A stretch of 32,459 bases of DNA from assembly GCA_002255935.1 (NCBI GenBank), contig NKIO01000017.1:1-32459 (forward strand), written 5' to 3'. The stretch comes from Comamonadaceae bacterium PBBC2. Its GTDB lineage: Bacteria > Pseudomonadota > Gammaproteobacteria > Burkholderiales > Burkholderiaceae_C. The translations under genes and the position numbers were made by a program. Positions 7,403-15,938 of the stretch are shown piece after piece; the first letter of the stretch is position 1, and every line of letters starts with the position of its first letter. Below the pieces are notes generated by a model that was not told the DNA's origin, did no database searches, and worked only from the letters and a program-made list of their open reading frames with translations.

Positions 7403-8194
7403 TCAGCCGCCAATGATGGCGCTCACGCCACCGTCCACGGCCATCCACTGACCGGTGATGTGCTTGCCTGCGGCAGACGCATACAGCAGCGTCAAACCTT
7501 TGAGGTCTTCGTCATCGCCCAAGCGGCGCAGCGGTGCACCTTGCGCCATCTTGTCGGCGCCGAGTTTTTCGAGCAAGCCATAGGTCATCTTGCTGGGGAA
7601 AAAGCCGGGGCAAATCGCGTTGACGGTGATGCCGTGCTCGCCCCACTCGCCGGCCAAGGCGCGGGTGAAGTTGACCACTGCGCCTTTGGAGGTGTTGTAG
7701 GCGATGGTCTTCATCTCGGACGGGTTGCCTGCCAGACCGGCGATGGACGCCACGTTCAGGATGCGGCCTTTTTTGCGCGGGATCATGCACAGCTTGGCCA
7801 CTTCTTGCGCGAGGATGAAATAGCCCCGCACGTTCAGGTTCATGACCTTGTCCCAAGCGTTCACTGGGTGCTCTTCGGCGGGTGCGCCCCAGGTGGCACC
7901 GGCGTTGTTGACCAAAATGTCAATGGGGCCCATGCGCTGCACGCTCTCGGCAGCCAAACGGCGGATGTCTTCTTCTTTGCCGCAGTCGGCGGCGATCCAT
8001 TGGGCCTCGATGCCAGCGGCTTTCAGTTCAGCGGCAGCGGCTTCGAGGTCTTCGGCTTTGCGCGAGCTGAGCATGATCTTGGCGCCCGCTTCGCCCAGCG
8101 CATGGGCCATTTGCAGGCCCAGGCCGCGAGAGCCACCAGTGACCAGCGCCACCTGGCCGGTCAAATCAAACAGTTGTTGAATGGTGCGTGTCAT
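7403..8194 (-). CDS. SDR family oxidoreductase (3-oxoacyl reductase/gluconate dehydrogenase-like)
   Basis: A classical 263-residue SDR: TGGSRGLG at 19-26, NNAG at 96-99, Ser150, Tyr166-xxx-Lys170, and a C-terminal GQWMAVDGG typical of FabG-like and gluconate 5-dehydrogenase-like enzymes. It probably interconverts a hydroxy and a keto group using NAD(P)H, plausibly on a CoA-linked or free intermediate of the locus. The stop abuts the thioesterase start region, and the ATG is 12 bp downstream of the serine hydrolase stop, so it is inside the operon. Substrate specificity cannot be read from the motifs. Confidence 0.92.
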   Translation of the reverse strand: MTRTIQQLFDLTGQVALVTGGSRGLGLQMAHALGEAGAKIMLSSRKAEDLEAAAAELKAAGIEAQWIAADCGKEEDIRRLAAESVQRMGPIDILVNNAGATWGAPAEEHPVNAWDKVMNLNVRGYFILAQEVAKLCMIPRKKGRILNVASIAGLAGNPSEMKTIAYNTSKGAVVNFTRALAGEWGEHGITVNAICPGFFPSKMTYGLLEKLGADKMAQGAPLRRLGDDEDLKGLTLLYASAAGKHITGQWMAVDGGVSAIIGG

Positions 8195-8206
8195 GTTGTC
8201 TTTCTT

Positions 8207-9520
8207 TCATTTCATCAAGTGCTTGGCCAGCGCCATGTAGGCGGGCAACGAGTTGGGGTCATTGAAGGGGTTGTTGGGCATGGGGTGAGAGGCAAAACGG
8301 GCGATCACCATCTCGGCCTTGGGGTCGATGTAAATCGCCTGGCCATGGATGCCACGCGCTGAATAAGCGCCGTGTTCGTTGTTTGAGACCCACCACATGT
8401 TGCGGTAAGACCAGCCCGGCAGCGTCGGAAAACTCGCTTGAGGAAAAGCGCTCTTGTCGCCGCCCTTGGCGATGTCTTGCACCACCGAAGCGGGAATGAT
8501 CTGTTGACCGTTGAACTTGCCCAGGTTGCGCATCATTTCGCCAAAACGGGCCATGTCGCGCAGGCCTGCATTGAGGCCGCCGCCGGCAAATTCATTGCCC
8601 ACGCTGTCCACGGTGAAATAGGCGTCTTGTTCCATGCCCAAGCGCGACCAGATGCGATCAGACAAGAGTTGCCCGATCGATTGGCCTGTGGCGCGGCGGA
8701 TCACCCAACCCAAGGCGTCTGAATTGACGGTCTTGTAGGCAAACGAGCCGCCGTGCTCGCCCTCTTTCTTCACGGTTTGCAAAAACTCGTAAAAAGTTTG
8801 AGGGCCTTGGTAGCCGGGTGGGCGCGGCAAGACACCGCCAGCGCGGGTGTGCTGCCAGATTTCGGCGTTGGGGTCCAGGTAGTTTTCGCTGTACTTCAGG
8901 CCAGTGCGCATGTCCAGCACCTGGCGGATGGTGGCGTCACCAAAGGCGCTGTCCTTGACTTCAGGCACGTAGCGGGACACCGGGGCGTTCTCGTCGAGTT
9001 TGCCTTCGGCCACCAGCATTGCGCCGAGCGTGCCAAAAAAGGATTTGGTCACCGACATCGAGATGTGTTGACCTTCAGGGCGCAATGCGCCTGCATAACG
9101 CTCGTACACAATGCGACCCTTGTGCAACACGACCACACCATCGGTGTAGTTGGCATCGAAGGCCTGAGCCCAGGTCATGGGTGTGTCTTTGCCCAAAGGC
9201 ACAAAGCTGACCGCATCGAGGTCGTTGCGCAAGGCGCGGGGCAAAGGGGCAGGAGCGCCCGTGCCACGCGAGACTTGTGTGGTCGGGATCAGCTGCCGGA
9301 AGTTTGAAAAACTCCAACGCGTTTGCGGAAACTTGTAGCCCGAACCATCGGCAAAGCGGATCACTTTGTCGGCAGGCGGTGGTGAGCCCACCATCCAACC
9401 CAAAGTCACGGGGTCGGTCTGCGCGGCCGTCGGCAAGTTGGGCGTTTGCGCCAGCAAACCGGTGGCTGCAGCGGTCAAGGACAAGCCCATCACAGTGCCT
9501 CGCAAGGGTGAAAGTTTCAT
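8207..9520 (-). CDS. Exported serine hydrolase, beta-lactamase/family VIII esterase fold
   Basis: A 437-residue protein with a signal peptide (short basic start, hydrophobic run, likely cleavage after ALA-type residues near 24). The class C beta-lactamase/penicillin-binding fold is shown by Ser156-Val-Thr-Lys159 (SxxK) in HISMSVTKSFFG. Tyr262 in AYKTVNSDALGW is the candidate general base. The pattern resembles NylB-like 6-aminohexanoate-oligomer hydrolases and family VIII carboxylesterases, which cut amides or esters. It would act in the periplasm or outside the cell and could release an acid that the neighbouring ABC importer takes up. The ATG is supported by GGAGAC. A true beta-lactamase role is unlikely given the catabolic context. 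Confidence 0.88.
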   Translation of the reverse strand: MKLSPLRGTVMGLSLTAAATGLLAQTPNLPTAAQTDPVTLGWMVGSPPPADKVIRFADGSGYKFPQTRWSFSNFRQLIPTTQVSRGTGAPAPLPRALRNDLDAVSFVPLGKDTPMTWAQAFDANYTDGVVVLHKGRIVYERYAGALRPEGQHISMSVTKSFFGTLGAMLVAEGKLDENAPVSRYVPEVKDSAFGDATIRQVLDMRTGLKYSENYLDPNAEIWQHTRAGGVLPRPPGYQGPQTFYEFLQTVKKEGEHGGSFAYKTVNSDALGWVIRRATGQSIGQLLSDRIWSRLGMEQDAYFTVDSVGNEFAGGGLNAGLRDMARFGEMMRNLGKFNGQQIIPASVVQDIAKGGDKSAFPQASFPTLPGWSYRNMWWVSNNEHGAYSARGIHGQAIYIDPKAEMVIARFASHPMPNNPFNDPNSLPAYMALAKHLMK

Positions 9521-9556
9521 GCGTTGTCTCCAGTGGGTGAGGTCTTCGGACCTTCT

Positions 9557-9859
9557 TTACAGGGGGTAATCCATGCAGCGACGCTCTTTGACGACGGCCT
9601 TCATGAACGGCTTGATGGCCACATGTTGCGGGTGATTTTGGTAAGCCGCTAGCACCTGCGCGTCATCGACCAACATGTGCAAGACCAAGTCGTTGGTGCA
9701 GTCCATGCCGGGTGTGGCGGTGGCCACCTCGAACTTCTTGATTCCCGGTACGACCTTGGCGCAAGACAAAAGCAAGGCTTTCGCCTTTTGAATGTTGGCG
9801 GCCTTGTCGGCCCCTTCGGCCTGCTCGTGCAGGTTCCACATGACGATGTGTCGGATCAT
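9557..9859 (-). CDS. Dabb family (stress-responsive alpha/beta barrel) protein
   Basis: A 100-residue protein with the Dabb pattern: N-terminal IRHIVMWNL strand, central TNDLVLHMLVDD strand and the helix YQNHPQHVAIKPFM, followed by a basic C-terminus. Dabb proteins are dimeric ferredoxin-like barrels; some are polyketide cyclases or unknown stress proteins. Its ATG shares one base with the acyl-CoA dehydrogenase stop (TAATG), so translation is coupled. Position inside a beta-oxidation operon suggests it acts on, or protects against, an intermediate of that pathway, but no catalytic role can be assigned. Confidence 0.88.
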   Translation of the reverse strand: MIRHIVMWNLHEQAEGADKAANIQKAKALLLSCAKVVPGIKKFEVATATPGMDCTNDLVLHMLVDDAQVLAAYQNHPQHVAIKPFMKAVVKERRCMDYPL

Positions 9860-11673
9860 TAAAAAGCCTCCTCAGGCAAGTTGGCACAAGTCGGATCTCT
9901 GCTGCTGACAACACTGAGCCAGGCTCCGATCTTGGGCAATTCATAACGGTAAAAATAACGACAAGCTGCTTTGCGACCTTGGGCCGCTGCGCTGCTGTCA
10001 TCGCCCAAGCTGTGGGCCACGTCGAGCCAAATCCAGGCAATGACGGTGTGTCCAAACGCTTGCAAATAAGGCACAGCGTTGGCCAAGGCCTGTGCTGGCT
10101 CGGCGCCGTCCCAGGCTTGCTGAGTGGCTTGGCCGACTTGTTTCAAGGCATCGCGCAATGCGGCAGCTTCGGGCGCCCATGACGCTTCGGCTTTGGCGGC
10201 GGTGGCCATCATGCGCTCGGCCAACAGCTGCAGGCCGCGACCGTTTTCCATCAACACCTTGCGCCCCAGCAGGTCCATGGCCTGGATGCCGTGGGTGCCC
10301 TCGTGGATCATGTTCAGGCGGTTGTCGCGCCAGTACTGCTCCACCGGAAAGTCTCGGGTGTAGCCATAGCCGCCGTGGATCTGGATGGCCAGGCTGTTGG
10401 CTTCCAGGCACCACTCGCTGGGAAAGCTCTTGACGATGGGCGTGAGGACCTCCAGCAGCAAACGCGCCACATCGGCGTCTTCGTCAGTGCCGGTGTGCTG
10501 CTCGTCCACCAAGCGGGCGCTGTACAAGGCCAGTGCCAGAGCGCCTTCGCTGTAGGCCTTCTGGGCCAGCAGCATGCGCTTGATGTCGGCGTGCTCAATG
10601 ATGCGCACTTGCGGGCGGCTCGCGTCCTTGCCCCCTGCCCCACTGGGACGGCCTTGGGGGCGGTTTTTGGCGTAGTCCAAGCTGGCGTAATAACCGGCCA
10701 TGCCCAGCATGGTGGCGGCCATGCCCACGCCGATGCGAGCCTCGTTCATCATGTGGAACATGCAGCGCAGGCCTTCGCCGGGCTTGCCCACCAGATAGCC
10801 CACGGCCCCAGCTTGACCGCGCACCGGGTACTTGCCCTCGCCAAAGTTCAGCAGCGTGTTGGTCGTGCCGCGCCAGCCGCACTTGTGGTTCAAGCCCGCC
10901 AGCGCCACGTCGTTGCGCTCGCCGGTCAGTTGGCCCTCAGTGTCCACCAGCTTCTTGGGCACGATGAACAGCGAAATGCCTTTGACGCCCGGCACCAATT
11001 GGCCGTTCGCGTCTGGGATCTTGGCCAACACCAAGTGGATGATGTTCTCGCTCAGCTCATGCTCGCCAGAAGAGATCCACATCTTGTTGCCCTTGAGGCG
11101 GTACCGTGCGCCCAAAGCGTCGGATTCAAAGTCAGCGCCATCGGGTGTTGCGCGGGTCATCACATCGCTGAGCGACGAGCCCGCTTGCGGCTCGGAGAGG
11201 CACATGGTGCCCGAAAAACGGCCGCTGAACTCATTCAAGGCAAACACCTGCTTTTGCAAATCGGTGCCATGCACCATGAGCAAATTGGCGTTGCCGCTGG
11301 TGAGCATGCCCGAGCCGATGCTGACCGAGGCCATGGCAAAAAAGGCGTTGGCGGCGGCTTCCACGGTGTAGGGCAACTGCATGCCGCCCACGTCGTAGTC
11401 CTGCGCGGCACTCAGCATGCCCGACTCGGCATAGGCTTTGTAGGCGTCGTGGGTGGCCTGGGGCAGCGTGACTTTTTCGCCGTCAAAGTGGGGCTCTTGG
11501 GTGTCCACCAGGCGGTTGAACGGAGCGTACTTCTCGCGGGCGATGCGCTCGCAGGTGTCGAGCACGGCGTCAAAAGTTTCACGCGAGTGGTCGGCAAAGC
11601 GCTCGCGGCTTTGCAGGCTTTCGACCTTGAGCCAGTCGTGCAGCAAAAAATCAACGGTGGGACGCAAACTCAT
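9859..11673 (-). CDS. Acyl-CoA dehydrogenase with C-terminal extension domain
   Basis: A 604-residue flavoprotein dehydrogenase that introduces the C2-C3 double bond into acyl-CoA, the first beta-oxidation step. Visible features are MCLSEPQAGSS (residues 157-167) and the FAD/substrate strand GNKMWISSGEH near 195-205. The block IQIHGGYGYTRDFPVEQYWRD runs over 430-450, and IHEGTHGIQ carries candidate catalytic base Glu458. The ~140 residues after it match the acetyl-CoA dehydrogenase-like C-terminal domain found in the long (about 600-residue) branch that includes DmdC. That branch accepts varied acyl-CoAs, so chain length cannot be set. A terminator-like hairpin lies only 25 bp upstream of the start. 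Dabb follows with a 1-nt overlap. Confidence 0.95.
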   Translation of the reverse strand: MSLRPTVDFLLHDWLKVESLQSRERFADHSRETFDAVLDTCERIAREKYAPFNRLVDTQEPHFDGEKVTLPQATHDAYKAYAESGMLSAAQDYDVGGMQLPYTVEAAANAFFAMASVSIGSGMLTSGNANLLMVHGTDLQKQVFALNEFSGRFSGTMCLSEPQAGSSLSDVMTRATPDGADFESDALGARYRLKGNKMWISSGEHELSENIIHLVLAKIPDANGQLVPGVKGISLFIVPKKLVDTEGQLTGERNDVALAGLNHKCGWRGTTNTLLNFGEGKYPVRGQAGAVGYLVGKPGEGLRCMFHMMNEARIGVGMAATMLGMAGYYASLDYAKNRPQGRPSGAGGKDASRPQVRIIEHADIKRMLLAQKAYSEGALALALYSARLVDEQHTGTDEDADVARLLLEVLTPIVKSFPSEWCLEANSLAIQIHGGYGYTRDFPVEQYWRDNRLNMIHEGTHGIQAMDLLGRKVLMENGRGLQLLAERMMATAAKAEASWAPEAAALRDALKQVGQATQQAWDGAEPAQALANAVPYLQAFGHTVIAWIWLDVAHSLGDDSSAAAQGRKAACRYFYRYELPKIGAWLSVVSSRDPTCANLPEEAF

Positions 11674-11698
11674 GGCAATTCATCCAGGTTCAAACCAT

Positions 11699-11734
11699 AA
11701 AAAAAGGCGGCCAGCTCAATGCCAACCGCCTTTT
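11699..11734 (-). terminator. Strong intrinsic terminator/attenuator between thiolase and acyl-CoA dehydrogenase
   Basis: A 9-bp perfect stem (AAAAGGCGG/CCGCCTTTT) with a 15-nt loop is followed on the minus strand by a run of seven T residues. It lies 31 bp past the thiolase stop and only 25 bp before the acyl-CoA dehydrogenase start. It also has A/T flanks for the opposite strand, so it could work bidirectionally. Confidence 0.8.
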
Positions 11735-11764
11735 GCGTTGATCAGGCGTCAACGCGCATGCACA

Positions 11765-12940
11765 TCACAGCACTTCAAAAATGCCGCAGGCGCCCATGCC
11801 GCCGCCAATGCACATGGTCACCGCCACGCGCTTGGCACCACGGCGCTTGCCTTCGATCAAGGCATGGCCCGTCAGGCGCTGGCCCGACACACCGTAGGGG
11901 TGACCCACAGCGATCGCACCGCCGTTGACGTTCAGGCGATCGGCCGGAATGCCCAGCTTGTCGCGGCAGTACAGCACCTGCACGGCGAACGCTTCGTTCA
12001 GTTCCCACAGGTCAATGTCTTGCACTGTGAGGCCCAGACGCGCCAGGGCTTTGGGCACGGCGTACACGGGGCCAATGCCCATTTCGTCAGGCTCGCAACC
12101 GGCCACGGCAAAGCCAAGGAATCGGCCCATCGGCTTCAGGCCGCGCTGCTCGGCCAGTTTTTCGTCCATCAGCACGCAAGCGCCTGCGCCGTCCGAAAAC
12201 TGGCTGGCGTTACCGGCCGAGACCAAGCCACCTGGCAGTGCCGAGCGCAAACCACTGATGGCTTCCACCGTGGTGCCTTCGCGCAGGCCTTCGTCCACAC
12301 TCACGGTCACTTGCTTGGTGGTCATGCCCATGACCTTGTCGATCACGCCTTGTGTGACGGTGATGGGGGCGATTTCGTCATTGAACAGACCAGCGGCTTG
12401 GGCAGCGCAGGCCTTTTGTTGGCTGGCCGCGCCATACGCGTCCATCACATCACGGCCGATTTTGTAGCGCTTGGCCACTTGCTCGGCGGTTTGCAGCATG
12501 TTCCAGTAAATCTCGGGCTTCATCTTGGCCAAAGCCAAGTCTTGCATCATGTGGGTGTTCATTTCTTGCTGCACGCAAGAGATGCTTTCCACACCACCGG
12601 CCACATAGACCTGACCTTCGCCAGCGATGATGCGCTGGGCGGCCAAGGCAATGGTTTGCAAGCCAGAGGAGCAAAAACGGTTGACGGTCATGCCCGACAC
12701 CGAGATGGGCAGACCGGCTTTGAGGGCAATCTGGCGGGCGATGTTGGCGCCGGTGGCGCCCTCGGGGCTGGCACAGCCCATGATCACGTCTTCGACTTCG
12801 GCGGCGTCAATGCCGGCGCGGGCCACAGCGTGTTGCACCGCGTGGCCACCCAGGGTGGCCCCGTGGGTCATGTTGAAGGCGCCCTTCCAGCTCTTGGCCA
12901 GCGGTGTGCGTGCGGTAGATACGATGACAGCATTCGTCAT
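11765..12940 (-). CDS. Acetyl-CoA C-acyltransferase (thiolase)
   Basis: A 391-residue thiolase with all family landmarks: nucleophile Cys90 in NRFCSSGLQ, the NEAFA block, His347 in [14 protein letters not shown] and the second catalytic Cys377 in [11 protein letters not shown]. It performs CoA-dependent cleavage of 3-oxoacyl-CoA to acetyl-CoA plus a shortened acyl-CoA, the last step of each beta-oxidation round. It cannot be separated by eye from biosynthetic acetoacetyl-CoA thiolases, but its place 59 bp downstream of the hydratase/dehydrogenase gene argues for degradation (FadA/PimB-like). The ATG has AAAGGA 7 nt upstream. Transcription probably stops in part at the terminator after it. Confidence 0.95.
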   Translation of the reverse strand: MTNAVIVSTARTPLAKSWKGAFNMTHGATLGGHAVQHAVARAGIDAAEVEDVIMGCASPEGATGANIARQIALKAGLPISVSGMTVNRFCSSGLQTIALAAQRIIAGEGQVYVAGGVESISCVQQEMNTHMMQDLALAKMKPEIYWNMLQTAEQVAKRYKIGRDVMDAYGAASQQKACAAQAAGLFNDEIAPITVTQGVIDKVMGMTTKQVTVSVDEGLREGTTVEAISGLRSALPGGLVSAGNASQFSDGAGACVLMDEKLAEQRGLKPMGRFLGFAVAGCEPDEMGIGPVYAVPKALARLGLTVQDIDLWELNEAFAVQVLYCRDKLGIPADRLNVNGGAIAVGHPYGVSGQRLTGHALIEGKRRGAKRVAVTMCIGGGMGACGIFEVL

Positions 12941-12958
12941 GATGGTCCTTTCAAGTGG

Positions 12959-12982
12959 GGGACAGAGCTGAAGATCTGTCCC
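12959..12982 (-). other. Intercistronic hairpin between the bifunctional beta-oxidation gene and thiolase
   Basis: GGGACAGA and TCTGTCCC form a perfect 8-bp stem with an 8-nt loop, 18 bp upstream of the thiolase ATG on the minus strand. No T run follows it in the direction of transcription, so it is more likely an mRNA processing/stability or translation-control element than a terminator. Confidence 0.5.
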
Positions 12983-12999
12983 GCCAAAAATTTAAAAAA

Positions 13000-15111
13000 T
13001 CAGTTGAATGTCTTGCCTTCGGCCACCAAACGCGCCAACAAAGGTGCGGGTTGCCAGAATTGGGCGTCGTCGAGCGGGTTCTTGGCGAAGCGCTTCATGG
13101 CTTCGGCCACGTTGAACAGGCCAATCGTGTCGGCGTAGTTCATGGGGCCACCGCGCCAGAACGGGAAGCCGTAACCGGTGATGTAGACCATGTCGATGTC
13201 GCTGGCTTTGCTGGCAATGCCTTCTTCCAGAATGTGGCAGGCTTCGTTGACCAGCGAGAACACCAGGCGCTGCACGATTTCTTCGTCGGAAATCTTGCGC
13301 GGCGTGATGCCAAGAGCTGCGCGGTGCTTTTCGATCATCTCGACCACCACGGGGCTGGGGATCGCGTCGCGCTTGCCGGTTTGGTAGTCGTACCAGCCTG
13401 CGCCGGTTTTTTGACCATAGCGGCCCATCTCGCAGAGCAAGTCAGCCGTCTTGCTGTACTTCATGCCCGGCTTTTCTTGGTAGCGGCGCTTGCGGATGGC
13501 CCAGCCGATGTCGTTGCCGGCCAGATCGCCCATGCGGAAGGGGCCCATGGCAAAACCAAATTTCTCGACCGCCTTGTCCACCTGAGCAGGTGTGCAGCCT
13601 TCTTCGATCAGGAAACCGGCTTGGCGGCTGTATTGCTCGATCATGCGGTTGCCGATGAAGCCATCGCACACACCAGAGACCACCGAGGTTTTCTTGATCT
13701 TCTTGCCGATCGCCATCACGGTGGCCAGCACGTCCTTGCCGGTTTGCGCGCCACGTACCACCTCGAGCAGCTTCATGACGTTGGCAGGGCTGAAGAAGTG
13801 CATACCGATCACGTCTTGCGGACGCTTGGTGAACGATGCGATCTTGTTCACGTCCAATGTCGAGGTGTTGGAGGCCAAGATGGCGCCAGGCTTCATCACT
13901 TCGTCGAGTTTCTTGAAGACGGCTTCTTTGACGCCCATTTCCTCGAACACGGCTTCGATGACCAAGTCGGCCTGGCCAATGTCGTCGTAGCTCAACGTAG
14001 TGCTCAGCAAAGCCATGCGCTCGTCGTACTTCTCTTGTTTGAGCTTGCCTTTTTTGACTTGGGCTTCGTAGTTCTTGCGGATGGTGGCCACGCCACGGTC
14101 CAGCGCGTCTTGCTTCATCTCGAGGATCTTGACGGGGATGCCCGCGTTCAAGAAGTTCATCGAGATGCCGCCGCCCATGGTGCCAGCGCCGATCACGGCG
14201 ATGGATTTGATGTCGCGCTTGGGGGTGTCTTCGGGCACGTCAGGGATCTTGCTGGCGGCACGGTCGGCCATGAAAATGTGGCGCAGCGCTTTGCTTTCAG
14301 GCGTCATCATCAGGGCCGTGAAAATTTCACGCTCCAAGACCATGCCGTCTTCAAATTTTTTCTTGGTGGCCGCTTCCACGGCATCCAGGCACTTTTCTGG
14401 CGCGGGCAGGTTTTTGGCCATGCCTTTGACCATGTTGCGTGCGAACTGGAAGTACGCATCACCCTGGGGGTGTTTGCACGGCAAGTTGCGCACCATGGGC
14501 ATGGGCGAACCGTCAGCGTGGGCTGCGGCCACTTTGCGGGCCATGGCCAAAGCTTCTTCGGCCAGGGTTTCGGCCGATTGGGCCATCGCATCGAACAGCT
14601 TTTGGCCGGGCAGCATGGCCAGCATTTCGCTCTTGATGGCTTCGCCGCTGACGATCATGTTGAGTGCGGCTTCCACGCCGATGACGCGGGGCAGACGCTG
14701 CGTGCCGCCTGCGCCGGGGATCAAGCCCAGTTTGACTTCAGGCAAAGCCACCGAAGTGCCTGGTGCGGCCATGCGGTAGTGGCAACCCAACGCCAGTTCC
14801 AGACCGCCGCCCATGGCCACCGAGTGGATGGCGGCCACGATGGGCTTGGCCGAGTTTTCGCAAGAACGGATCACGCTCAGCAAGTTGGGCTCTTGGATCG
14901 CTTTGGGCGAACCGAACTCACGGATGTCAGCGCCACCCGAGAAAGCCTTGCCGCGGCCGGTGATGACGATGGCCTTGACGGCCGCATCGTTGTTGGCTTT
15001 TTCCAGACCATCGGTGATGCCGATGCGGGTGGACAGACCCAGGCCGTTGACGGGCGGGTTCATCAGGGTGATGACCGCGACGTCGCCGTGGACTTTGTAC
15101 TCAGCTGTCAT
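13000..15111 (-). CDS. Bifunctional enoyl-CoA hydratase / 3-hydroxyacyl-CoA dehydrogenase (FadB/FadJ/PimF type)
   Basis: A 703-residue fusion. The N-terminal crotonase domain (about 1-180) has the oxyanion region FSGGADIREF and catalytic-type Glu105 (GGGLELALG) and Glu125 (LPEVKLG). The C-terminal 3-hydroxyacyl-CoA dehydrogenase has the NAD loop GAGTMGGG at 308-315 and catalytic His438 in GMHFFSPAN, ending in the helical domain with GYGFPFWRGGP. It hydrates trans-2-enoyl-CoA and oxidises the 3-hydroxyacyl-CoA. The start at 15111 has AAAGGA upstream and gives a normal N-terminus; an in-frame upstream extension is not supported. It has its own promoter-operator region and is followed by the thiolase. 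The family also contains dicarboxylic-acid enzymes (PimF), so the chain type is open. Confidence 0.95.
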   Translation of the reverse strand: MTAEYKVHGDVAVITLMNPPVNGLGLSTRIGITDGLEKANNDAAVKAIVITGRGKAFSGGADIREFGSPKAIQEPNLLSVIRSCENSAKPIVAAIHSVAMGGGLELALGCHYRMAAPGTSVALPEVKLGLIPGAGGTQRLPRVIGVEAALNMIVSGEAIKSEMLAMLPGQKLFDAMAQSAETLAEEALAMARKVAAAHADGSPMPMVRNLPCKHPQGDAYFQFARNMVKGMAKNLPAPEKCLDAVEAATKKKFEDGMVLEREIFTALMMTPESKALRHIFMADRAASKIPDVPEDTPKRDIKSIAVIGAGTMGGGISMNFLNAGIPVKILEMKQDALDRGVATIRKNYEAQVKKGKLKQEKYDERMALLSTTLSYDDIGQADLVIEAVFEEMGVKEAVFKKLDEVMKPGAILASNTSTLDVNKIASFTKRPQDVIGMHFFSPANVMKLLEVVRGAQTGKDVLATVMAIGKKIKKTSVVSGVCDGFIGNRMIEQYSRQAGFLIEEGCTPAQVDKAVEKFGFAMGPFRMGDLAGNDIGWAIRKRRYQEKPGMKYSKTADLLCEMGRYGQKTGAGWYDYQTGKRDAIPSPVVVEMIEKHRAALGITPRKISDEEIVQRLVFSLVNEACHILEEGIASKASDIDMVYITGYGFPFWRGGPMNYADTIGLFNVAEAMKRFAKNPLDDAQFWQPAPLLARLVAEGKTFN

Positions 15112-15145
15112 GCTGTTTTCCTTTGCGTGAAATGGAGCTTGGAAC

Positions 15146-15181
15146 AAAAAAGAACGATCGTTCGTTTTTTAAAAGATTGTA
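15146..15181 (-). promoter_or_regulatory. Promoter -10 box plus TetR-type palindromic operator for the beta-oxidation genes
   Basis: GAACGATCGTTC (15152-15163) is a perfect 12-bp palindrome. The symmetry continues through A5 and T5 flanks (15146-15169) with a single mismatched pair at 15151/15164. On the minus strand a -10-like TACAAT (15181-15176) lies immediately upstream, so a bound repressor would cover the transcription start. The symmetry and size fit TetR-family operators. Betaproteobacteria are known to control fatty-acid degradation with a TetR-type regulator (FadP), but the match to its motif is my inference. The -35 box is weak and no regulator gene is in the window. Confidence 0.65.
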
Positions 15182-15207
15182 GTGGCAAGTTCGTGAAAGA
15201 ACAGCTT

Positions 15208-15223
15208 CAGTTTCGAGAAACTG
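15208..15223. other. 16-bp palindrome CAGTTTC-GA-GAAACTG downstream of livF
   Basis: A perfect 7-bp inverted repeat with a 2-nt centre, 18 bp past the livF stop codon. No clear T tract follows on the minus strand. It may be a transcript 3'-end hairpin of the liv operon or an upstream operator for the beta-oxidation promoter. Confidence 0.4.
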
Positions 15224-15241
15224 TCTCTCTCGGGACGAGGT

Positions 15242-15937
15242 TCAGACCTCCAGCCACTCCTTGCGGATGTAGTTGTTCTGACGCAGTTCTTCGGGCGTAC
15301 CCTCAAAAACAATGCTGCCGTGGCCCATGACCAGCGCCCTATCCGAGATGTTCATGGCGATGGTGAGCTTTTGCTCAATCAAGAGCACCGAAATGCCCCG
15401 GCGCTTGAGCTCTTGCAGGTACTGTCCCACCAATTCCACAATTTTGGGCGCCAAGCCCTCGGTGGGCTCGTCGATGATGATCAGATCGGGATCGCCCATC
15501 AGGGTTCGGCACAGGGTGAGCATTTGCTGCTCGCCGCCCGACAAAACGCCCGCTTCGGTGTGCTCGCGCTCTTTGAGGCGCGGGAACAAGGCAAACATGT
15601 CGTCAAACGACCAGCGCCCATTTTGTCCACTGCGCTTTTGGCCCAGTTGCAGGTTTTGGCTCACGGTGAGTTTGGGGAAGATGTCGCGGTTTTCGGGCAC
15701 ATAGCCGATGCCCAAGTGCGCCACTTCATAGGCTTTTTTGCCTTGGATGGCTTGGCCTTTCCAGTCGATGGTGCCTTGGCAATCGACCAAGCCCATGATG
15801 GCTTTGGCCGTGGTTGAGCGGCCCGAGCCGTTGCGCCCCAAGAGGGCCACGATCTCGCCTTGGCCCACGCCAAAGTTGACGCCGTGGAGCACATGGCTTT
15901 TGCCGTAATAGGCGTGCAGGTTTTCAATCTTCAACAT
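15242..15937 (-). CDS. livF: ABC transporter ATP-binding protein, LivF type, with Arg in Walker A
   Basis: A 231-residue LivF-like ATPase of a branched-chain amino acid-type (HAAT) importer. The signature LSGGEQ (132-137) and Walker B IIIDEP (Asp156, Glu157) are intact. The Walker A reads GRNGSGRST (34-42), with Arg40 (codon CGC) where the phosphate-binding Lys is expected. The H-loop position is Gln189 (IEQ), which is usual for LivF. The start at 15937 has AGGAGG 8 nt upstream and lies 1 nt from the livG stop; an extension to 16030 is a reading-frame artefact. It works as a heterodimer with LivG on the cytoplasmic face of LivH/LivM. The context of acyl-CoA genes suggests a carboxylic-acid substrate. 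Confidence 0.93.
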   Translation of the reverse strand: MLKIENLHAYYGKSHVLHGVNFGVGQGEIVALLGRNGSGRSTTAKAIMGLVDCQGTIDWKGQAIQGKKAYEVAHLGIGYVPENRDIFPKLTVSQNLQLGQKRSGQNGRWSFDDMFALFPRLKEREHTEAGVLSGGEQQMLTLCRTLMGDPDLIIIDEPTEGLAPKIVELVGQYLQELKRRGISVLLIEQKLTIAMNISDRALVMGHGSIVFEGTPEELRQNNYIRKEWLEV

Positions 15938-15938
15938 C

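Noticed and set aside
12955..15330. A 791-codon plus-strand open frame opposite the hydratase/dehydrogenase gene
   Set aside because: Antisense shadow: low-complexity His/Asp/Ala/Gly composition, no RBS or domain, and the minus strand encodes a clear bifunctional enzyme.
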